From positions 1 through 10,433 of the forward strand of contig CALYVE010000034.1 of assembly GCA_945492935.1 (NCBI GenBank): 10,433 nucleotides of DNA, written 5' to 3'. Below, in pieces: positions 5,964-10,433 of the stretch; positions within the stretch are counted from its first letter, which is position 1; every line of letters begins with the position of its first letter. This DNA comes from an uncultured Lachnospiraceae bacterium (GTDB lineage: Bacteria > Bacillota > Clostridia > Lachnospirales > Lachnospiraceae). The notes beneath the pieces are model-generated. The model made no database searches, had not been told where the DNA came from, and saw only the letters and a program-made list of their open reading frames with translations. Position numbers and translations under genes: made by a program.

Positions 5964-6178
5964 TTCTCAATATACTCCATAATATCAGAAACCGTATCAA
6001 GCTTTACTCCGGCTTCAAATTTGATTCCGAAGCGGTCCTCAACCGTAATCGCAAGTAACATCATGTTAAGAGAATCGATACCAAGATCTGTCGTTAAAAC
6101 ACTCTCCGGCTTAAGCCTGCTTGCATCCATCTGTGGCATAACGGTTTTGAAAATCTCTACTAATTCATCAAATATCAT
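5948..6178 (-). CDS. Acyl carrier protein
   Basis: A 76-residue carrier of normal ACP length that holds acyl groups on a 4'-phosphopantetheine arm. The attachment site is Ser36 in DLGIDSLNMM, and the protein is acidic and helical as expected. The start has a strong GGAGGAG ribosome site. It lies 62 bp after the acyl ligase gene and overlaps the fusion gene by 16 nt. Its place beside an acyl-activating enzyme and an acyltransferase suggests a dedicated carrier rather than the housekeeping fatty-acid ACP, which is normally found among fab genes. A DltC-like or peptide-carrier role is less likely but possible. Confidence 0.93.
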   Translation of the reverse strand: MIFDELVEIFKTVMPQMDASRLKPESVLTTDLGIDSLNMMLLAITVEDRFGIKFEAGVKLDTVSDIMEYIEKCKES

Positions 6179-6240
6179 TTGTATTCTCCTCCTCTATCCG
6201 GTTATCCTTCAACCTTATTGCTTTGATTTTGTCCGACGAC

Positions 6241-7722
6241 TTACTGATTTCTAAGAATCTTCATCGCACCGGAGCGTTTAAAATCTTCTTTACGAATCTC
6301 AAACCTCATCACACGCTTAAACGGCGGAAGTGTCTGATTTACACGATCAATCATTTCCTGAAGCAGCTTTGGAAGCTCCTCATCACTTGCGGAAACTCCT
6401 GTCAAATCCGGAAGAATCTCGATACCGATTACGGTATTACCGTTTACTTCCATTTCCTTTACAAGGCAATCCTTCACAAGCTGCTCCTTGTAGAACAGCT
6501 CCTCGATTTCCTCCGGTGAAACATTTTCGCCATTGGAAAGAATAATCAAGTTCTTGATTCGACCTGTAATATAGATAAATCCATCCTCGTCAAACTCTAC
6601 CAAATCACCCGTCTTAAACCATCCATCCTCAAACACCTCAGCTGTCTTTTCCGGGTCATTGTAATAACCGACCATGACATTGTCACCCTTAATCCAAAGC
6701 TCACCATCCACAACCTTCACTTCCTGCTCCGGATAAATTGCCCCCATAGAGTTTGGTTTCTTATCCGTGTCGCAGTTACCGGCTGTCAGATTTGCACACT
6801 CTGTCAAACCATATCCGGCACAAAGATTGATCCCATAGCTTGCTGCCTTTGCCATAAGCTTTGGTGGTACCGGTGCCGCCCCACACATAATCGACTCAAG
6901 ATCACCAAGGAAAGCCTGTCCCTTCATAGCTGCAATATTAAGAATAATTTCAACCAGGCCCGGAACCAAAATCAAGGTCGTAGGTCTCACTACCGGGATA
7001 TCCGCGATTGCTGCCCTCATATCCGCACAGGTATACACGACAGAGCCTGTATAAAGACAGGACATATAACCGCGAACCGCACCAAAAATGTGGGAAAGCG
7101 GAAGCATCGCAATGTATCTTCTGTGTAAAGTATTTCCCGGCTGGAACACACCGTTAAACGAGCCTCTCATAATTGCGCCATGTGTGAGAACAGCACCCTT
7201 CGGTGCGCCGGTCGTTCCACCTGTGAAGAAGATGGCTGCCACTGTTTCCTTCTCAACATCCGCATAGCTTCCTTCTTTATCAGCAATCTCCCTGCTGTCA
7301 AAAATTTTACATGTAAGCTCCTTTGTAAGTGGTTGAAACTCTTTAGCAACAAACATACCTGCAATATCAAACTTCTTGGAAATGTTTTTAAGAGCAACAT
7401 CATTCAGCGCATTCGGAAGCATAAGTACCGTATAGCCTGCTGCCGGTATTGCAAGAAACAGTTCCATTGCATCCAAATCGTTTCTCGCCATTACTGCTAT
7501 ATTGGTTCCCTTTTTTATACCCTGCGCATCTAAAAATGCAATTCTGCGTCGCACTCTTTTGGCAAGCTCACCATATGTATAAGTCGTTGTCTTATCACTG
7601 ATTGCCTCGTATGTGCTGTAACGCTCCTCGATTATTGATAGAAATTTTGGAAAGGTCGGAATGTATTCCAATGTTTCCATTTCTTCAGGATTAACCATGT
7701 TGTAAAAATAATGATCTACCAT
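6241..7722 (-). CDS. AMP-forming acyl-CoA/acyl-ACP synthetase family protein
   Basis: Class I adenylate-forming ligase of 493 residues. Such enzymes activate a carboxylic acid with ATP and pass it to a thiol. Visible core motifs are the P-loop FTGGTTGAPKG (166-176), GYGLTE (303-308), TGD (371-373), the hinge GRIKN (387-391) with NGENVSPEEIE, and the catalytic lysine in SGAMKI (Lys488). No transmembrane segment is evident. With an ACP gene next downstream and an acyltransferase gene upstream, loading of fatty acid onto the ACP is the favoured activity. The ligase half of Aas does this. Substrate cannot be read from the sequence; a CoA ligase or an amino-acid ligase of the DltA kind remains possible. 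The start has AAAGGAG eight bases upstream and overlaps the acyltransferase stop by 7 nt. Confidence 0.92.
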   Translation of the reverse strand: MVDHYFYNMVNPEEMETLEYIPTFPKFLSIIEERYSTYEAISDKTTTYTYGELAKRVRRRIAFLDAQGIKKGTNIAVMARNDLDAMELFLAIPAAGYTVLMLPNALNDVALKNISKKFDIAGMFVAKEFQPLTKELTCKIFDSREIADKEGSYADVEKETVAAIFFTGGTTGAPKGAVLTHGAIMRGSFNGVFQPGNTLHRRYIAMLPLSHIFGAVRGYMSCLYTGSVVYTCADMRAAIADIPVVRPTTLILVPGLVEIILNIAAMKGQAFLGDLESIMCGAAPVPPKLMAKAASYGINLCAGYGLTECANLTAGNCDTDKKPNSMGAIYPEQEVKVVDGELWIKGDNVMVGYYNDPEKTAEVFEDGWFKTGDLVEFDEDGFIYITGRIKNLIILSNGENVSPEEIEELFYKEQLVKDCLVKEMEVNGNTVIGIEILPDLTGVSASDEELPKLLQEMIDRVNQTLPPFKRVMRFEIRKEDFKRSGAMKILRNQ

Positions 7723-8330
7723 GCTGTACGCTCCTTTTGTATTTTCTTTATTTCGTCATGTACTTTCGCACTCTCCCGCTTTAAATAATCTGCCTGAAGA
7801 CACTTACCGTCTTCCGTAAGCTCAACCGGATTTCCCACATAAAGACGTATTCTCTTTCCGATACATCTGTGGTATTCTCCGTCATTATATACCGGAACAA
7901 TTCTTGCATTTGTCATCACTGACAGCATAGCAAAGCCCGGTTTGAAATCATCCATATGATCGTCCTCCGAAGTATGTCCTTCCGGAAAAATAATCACATT
8001 GTCTCCATTTTGAATTTTTTCTCTTGCTGCGGAAATCCATGAAAGATCCATCTGAAACCGATCAACAGGAATAATACTGCTGCCCTCAATGAGCCAGCTT
8101 AAATATTTCTTTTCCGCCCAATCCTTTGCCATGAGCAAGCCACTGTTTTTAAACAAAATATACATCAATGGGCCATCGTTATAGGTTACATGGTTCGATG
8201 CAATTATCGCGCCGCCCTCACGTATGGCACATTTTGCTTCTTCCGATTCATATCGGACAACCGGTCGGTATACAAGCCGGTAATAAATATGTGCAAAGCC
8301 TCTTCCAAGCTTTCCTAAAATGCCCTTCAT
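7716..8330 (-). CDS. PlsC-type 1-acylglycerol-3-phosphate acyltransferase family protein
   Basis: A 204-residue member of the glycerolipid acyltransferase family, which transfers acyl chains to lysophospholipids or related acceptors at the inner face of the membrane. Motifs appear in order: NHVTYND (His47, Asp52; NHX4D), IIPVDR (86-91), FPEGHTS (115-121) and IVPVY (144-148). The N-terminal part (GFAHIYYRLVYRP) is amphipathic and could attach to the membrane, but there is no clear transmembrane span. The start has GGGGAGG six bases upstream. It is the first gene of the operon and overlaps the acyl ligase gene, so the two products are probably made in equal amounts. This repeats as separate genes the two domains fused in enterobacterial Aas. 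The actual acceptor is unknown. Confidence 0.92.
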   Translation of the reverse strand: MKGILGKLGRGFAHIYYRLVYRPVVRYESEEAKCAIREGGAIIASNHVTYNDGPLMYILFKNSGLLMAKDWAEKKYLSWLIEGSSIIPVDRFQMDLSWISAAREKIQNGDNVIIFPEGHTSEDDHMDDFKPGFAMLSVMTNARIVPVYNDGEYHRCIGKRIRLYVGNPVELTEDGKCLQADYLKRESAKVHDEIKKIQKERTAW

Positions 8331-8361
8331 ACAAAATCCTCCCCTATTTTATGCTGAACAA

Positions 8362-8390
8362 ATTATACGATTGTTTTTTCAACCAAACCT
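8362..8390 (-). promoter_or_regulatory. Promoter of the acyl operon with a weak -35
   Basis: On the minus strand a perfect -10 TATAAT (8367-8362) is preceded, 17 bp upstream, by AGGTTT (8390-8385), which is a poor -35. The poor -35 lies inside an 11-bp tandem repeat, as expected of a promoter that needs an activator. Transcription would start near 8355, leaving a leader of about 25 nt. Confidence 0.65.
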
Positions 8391-8402
8391 CAACCGAACC
8401 TC
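8381..8402. promoter_or_regulatory. 11-bp tandem direct repeat: candidate OmpR-family response-regulator site
   Basis: AACCAAACCTC (8381-8391) and AACCGAACCTC (8392-8402) are adjacent and differ at one base. Seen on the minus strand, TTGAGGTTCGG and TTGAGGTTTGG are followed by a third partial TTGA. Head-to-tail repeats with an 11-bp period next to or over the -35 are typical of OmpR/PhoB-family activators, and such a regulator is encoded 100 bp away. Confidence 0.6.
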
Positions 8403-8453
8403 AACTTTTGTTGAAGTTTCTGTTTTTTTGACGAAAATCATTGTGTTTTGCAT

Positions 8454-8482
8454 TTGTTTTGATTACACTAAAACAAGATAAT
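8454..8482 (+). promoter_or_regulatory. Possible promoter of the two-component genes
   Basis: TTGTTT (8454-8459) and GATAAT (8477-8482) are 17 bp apart. The start of transcription would be near 8488, very close to the AAGGAG ribosome site of the response regulator. This is a weak match and other starts are possible. Confidence 0.35.
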
Positions 8483-8502
8483 TCATATCAAGGAGCAATT
8501 AC

Positions 8503-9177
8503 ATGTTTAAACTAATCATAGCTGAGGACGATTTCGAGCTTCGCCAGTTGTTCTCTCATGTCCTAATTAAAAATGGGTTTTCCGTAACCTGTGCAGAGAA
8601 CGGTCAACAGGCACTTGAATTGATTCACAGCAATCACTATGACCTCTTAATCTCGGATGTCATGATGCCTGTGCTCGACGGTTTTTCCCTCGTTAAGATG
8701 TTGCGCGAAGAACACACACCCCTGCCTGTTCTGATGATTACAGCCAAGGATACGTTTGACGACATGCGCGAAGGCTTTACCTCCGGCACAGATGATTACA
8801 TGGTAAAACCAATTAACGTAAATGAGATGGTTCTGCGCGTAAATGCGCTTTTGCGCCGATTCCAGATGCAGACCGAGCGCCAGCTTACGATTGGAAGCAG
8901 CATACTCGACTACGATTCCTTCACCATCTCATACGACAATAAAACAACCGTACTCCCGCAAAAAGAGTTTATGGTGCTCTTTAAGATGGCCTCCTATCCC
9001 GGAAAAATCTTTACGAAGCAGCAGCTTTTAGATGACGTGTGGGGCTACTCCACAGAGAGTGACTCCCATACGGTCGAGGTGCACATCGGAAGACTGAGAG
9101 ACCGACTGAAAGGAAATCGTGATTTTTCGATTGTTACCATGCGAGGAGTCGGATATAAGGTGATTTATAATGAATAA
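8503..9177 (+). CDS. OmpR-family response regulator
   Basis: A 224-residue DNA-binding regulator. The receiver domain (about 1-118) has the acidic pair Asp9/Asp10, the phospho-acceptor Asp52 in ISDVMMP, the ITAKD switch region and the conserved lysine in VKP. The C-terminal winged helix (about 125-222) includes HTVEVHIGRLRDRL, the recognition-helix region, and ends in the usual RGVGYKV. The start has AAGGAG eight bases upstream. It overlaps the kinase gene by 8 nt, so the two form an operon and a cognate pair. It is divergent from the acyl operon, whose control region carries an 11-bp tandem repeat, so that operon is its likely target. The subfamily cannot be fixed by reading alone. Confidence 0.96.
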   Translation: MFKLIIAEDDFELRQLFSHVLIKNGFSVTCAENGQQALELIHSNHYDLLISDVMMPVLDGFSLVKMLREEHTPLPVLMITAKDTFDDMREGFTSGTDDYMVKPINVNEMVLRVNALLRRFQMQTERQLTIGSSILDYDSFTISYDNKTTVLPQKEFMVLFKMASYPGKIFTKQQLLDDVWGYSTESDSHTVEVHIGRLRDRLKGNRDFSIVTMRGVGYKVIYNE

Positions 9178-10210
9178 GAAAAACAAAAAAAGATACATCG
9201 GGCTTCAGGTATATTTTGTGTTGATTGTATTGGCAGAGGTACTGGCAACCGTCATACTTTCCATCGGAGTCCGACTCATTTTCCAAAAGCTGTTCCACTA
9301 CAACTCTGAGATTCCACAGTCTCTCTCCATCGTTGCATGCAGTTTTCTGATTGGCTTTGGTTTTTACAAGTTTGTCGATCATTTTATTTTCGAGGATATC
9401 AGACGCTTAAGAACCGGTATGCGAAACGTCATGACCGGCGATTTTACTGTCCGTGCAGAGACCAAAGGACGAATCAACGAGATCAACGAGCTGTGCGAAA
9501 GCTTCAATCAGATGGTTGCAGAATTAAATAGTATGGACACCCTGCAATCGGATTTCGTTTCGAGTGTTTCTCATGAATTTAAAACTCCGATTAATGCAAT
9601 CGAGGGATATTCCACCCTGTTACAGGAAGATACACTGAACGAGGAACAGGCGCTTTATATCGATAAAATCATTCTGAACACCAAGCGACTCTCTGACCTG
9701 GTTGGAAATGTTCTCCTCCTCTCAAAGGTTGAAAATACCTCCATCAATGAAAAGAAAGAGGAATACCGGCTGGACGAACAGATCCGTCAATCGATTCTTT
9801 ACTTTGAAGAAAAATGGACAAAAAAAGAAATCGAATTCGATGTAGAAATGGATTCGATTTCTTTTACCGCATGCAGAAATCTTCTGCTTCATGTATGGAA
9901 TAATTTAATTGACAACGCCATCAAATTTTCTCCGCAAGGAGCAACCATTACTCTGCGACTTAACCAAACAGACGACGACATCGAATTTCGTATCAGCGAC
10001 AAAGGCCCCGGTATTCCAAAGGAAGAACATCTCCATGTCTTCCATAAGTTTTATCAATCCGACAGCTCGCACAAGAGCGAAGGATACGGTCTTGGACTTC
10101 CGCTTTGCAAACAGATTGTGGAGCTTCACAACGGAACAATTATGCTTGATAGCGATTATACAGACGGCTGTTGCTTTGTTGTTACACTGCCTGCTCACTT
10201 CAAATCATAA
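9170..10210 (+). CDS. Membrane sensor histidine kinase with a very short extracellular loop
   Basis: A 346-residue kinase that should phosphorylate the response regulator encoded just upstream. Two membrane segments lie at about 12-38 and 51-74, with only about 12 residues between them. A HAMP linker follows (about 75-125). The HisKA domain has SHEFKTP with His135. The ATPase domain has the N box NNLIDNAIKF (Asn249), DKGPGIP (277-283) and GYGLGL (305-310). With almost no outside domain it resembles intramembrane-sensing kinases, which respond to events in or at the membrane, often with help from membrane proteins. AGGTGA, about seven bases upstream, supports the start. The stop overlaps the opposite GNAT gene by 16 bp. 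Confidence 0.95.
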   Translation: MNKKNKKRYIGLQVYFVLIVLAEVLATVILSIGVRLIFQKLFHYNSEIPQSLSIVACSFLIGFGFYKFVDHFIFEDIRRLRTGMRNVMTGDFTVRAETKGRINEINELCESFNQMVAELNSMDTLQSDFVSSVSHEFKTPINAIEGYSTLLQEDTLNEEQALYIDKIILNTKRLSDLVGNVLLLSKVENTSINEKKEEYRLDEQIRQSILYFEEKWTKKEIEFDVEMDSISFTACRNLLLHVWNNLIDNAIKFSPQGATITLRLNQTDDDIEFRISDKGPGIPKEEHLHVFHKFYQSDSSHKSEGYGLGLPLCKQIVELHNGTIMLDSDYTDGCCFVVTLPAHFKS

Positions 10211-10433
10211 TGCAACATCGGAATATCCCGTCCATCGATACCGGATTGCATTGTTCCATCCGGCACCGCACCACATTTTTTATAGAACTCTACCGCAGGC
10301 TCGCTTGTCACAAAATCAATTCTTTTAATGCCTTTTTGTTCACACCAAGCTATCATATGCTTCCACAACTGCGTCCCATAGCCTTTTCGAATTTGCTTAG
10401 AATCCACATAAAAAAATTCAAGTTCTCCACGTT
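10195..10433 (-). CDS. GNAT-family acetyltransferase, C-terminal part (cut by the window edge)
   Basis: The frame is open to the right boundary, so the N-terminus is missing. The visible 78 codons include the GNAT core: an ELEFFYV strand, the acetyl-CoA-binding loop RKGYGTQLW (R/QxxGxG/A type), a helix, then FVTSEPAVEFYKKCGAVPDG, the usual C-terminal helix and strand. A GTG at 10407 could be misread as a start, but upstream codons clearly continue the domain. These enzymes move acetyl from acetyl-CoA to an amine; the substrate is unknown. The gene converges on the kinase gene and their coding ends overlap by 16 bp, with no terminator seen between them. Confidence 0.88.
   Translation of the reverse strand, partial: RGELEFFYVDSKQIRKGYGTQLWKHMIAWCEQKGIKRIDFVTSEPAVEFYKKCGAVPDGTMQSGIDGRDIPMLHYDLK

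Noticed and set aside
5948..6178. ACP read as DltC of a dlt operon
   Set aside because: No DltB-type membrane acyltransferase is present and the transferase is of PlsC type, so the resemblance is only of layout.
10195..10407. GTG at 10407 as the start of a 70-residue GNAT protein
   Set aside because: In-frame codons upstream encode the expected GNAT strand (ELEFFYV) and stay open to the window edge, so the gene is simply cut.

Overview
The window looks like chromosomal DNA from a low-to-moderate-GC anaerobic Firmicute, most likely a Clostridia/Lachnospiraceae-type bacterium. The signs are strong AGGAGG-type ribosome binding sites, a T-box riboswitch with specifier UGG, compact operons with short overlaps, and an OmpR-type two-component pair. 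The species is an inference. I see no insertion sequence, CRISPR array, rRNA or prophage gene.

Left region (1-2475). A two-gene minus-strand operon runs from a promoter near 2389-2417. It encodes a cytoplasmic 208-residue protein of unknown family, then a 453-residue serine hydrolase. The hydrolase has an N-terminal lipase-like domain (GHSKGG), a glycine-rich linker and a C-terminal helical-hairpin domain. This layout resembles type VII-secreted 'reverse' lipase effectors such as staphylococcal TslA, with the neighbour a possible immunity or chaperone partner. Two near-identical 15-bp direct repeats with a 20-bp period lie just upstream of the promoter. A hairpin at 99-144 ends the operon.

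Tryptophan region (2476-4250). A lone trpB (no trpA in the window) is read from a near-consensus promoter through a tryptophan T-box leader (specifier TGG, T-box sequence, terminator). Between the T-box terminator and trpB sits an 11-codon ORF with a strong ribosome binding site, MLRTKRWRRSK, carrying one Trp codon. A T-box followed by a Trp-containing leader peptide recalls the two-tier control of the Bacillus subtilis rtpA (anti-TRAP) operon. The trpB start is best placed at 3757 rather than at the ATG at 3772.

tRNA and acyl-carrier region (4327-8367). A tRNA-Pro(CGG) is followed, going right, by a four-gene minus-strand operon. In transcription order it encodes a PlsC-type acyltransferase, an AMP-forming acyl ligase, an acyl carrier protein, and an unusual fusion of a cysteine-rich flavodoxin-like/iron-sulfur-flavoprotein-like domain with an SGNH hydrolase domain. 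The first two proteins together match the two halves of enterobacterial Aas (lysophospholipid acyltransferase/acyl-ACP synthetase). The set as a whole suggests acyl activation, transfer and release at the membrane.

Right region (8368-10433). A response regulator and an intramembrane-sensing-type histidine kinase are transcribed divergently from the acyl operon. The shared intergenic region carries an 11-bp tandem repeat that overlaps the poor -35 of the acyl operon, as expected for an OmpR-family activator site. The local two-component system therefore probably controls the acyl operon. At the right edge, a GNAT acetyltransferase gene, cut by the window boundary, converges on the kinase gene and overlaps its 3' end.
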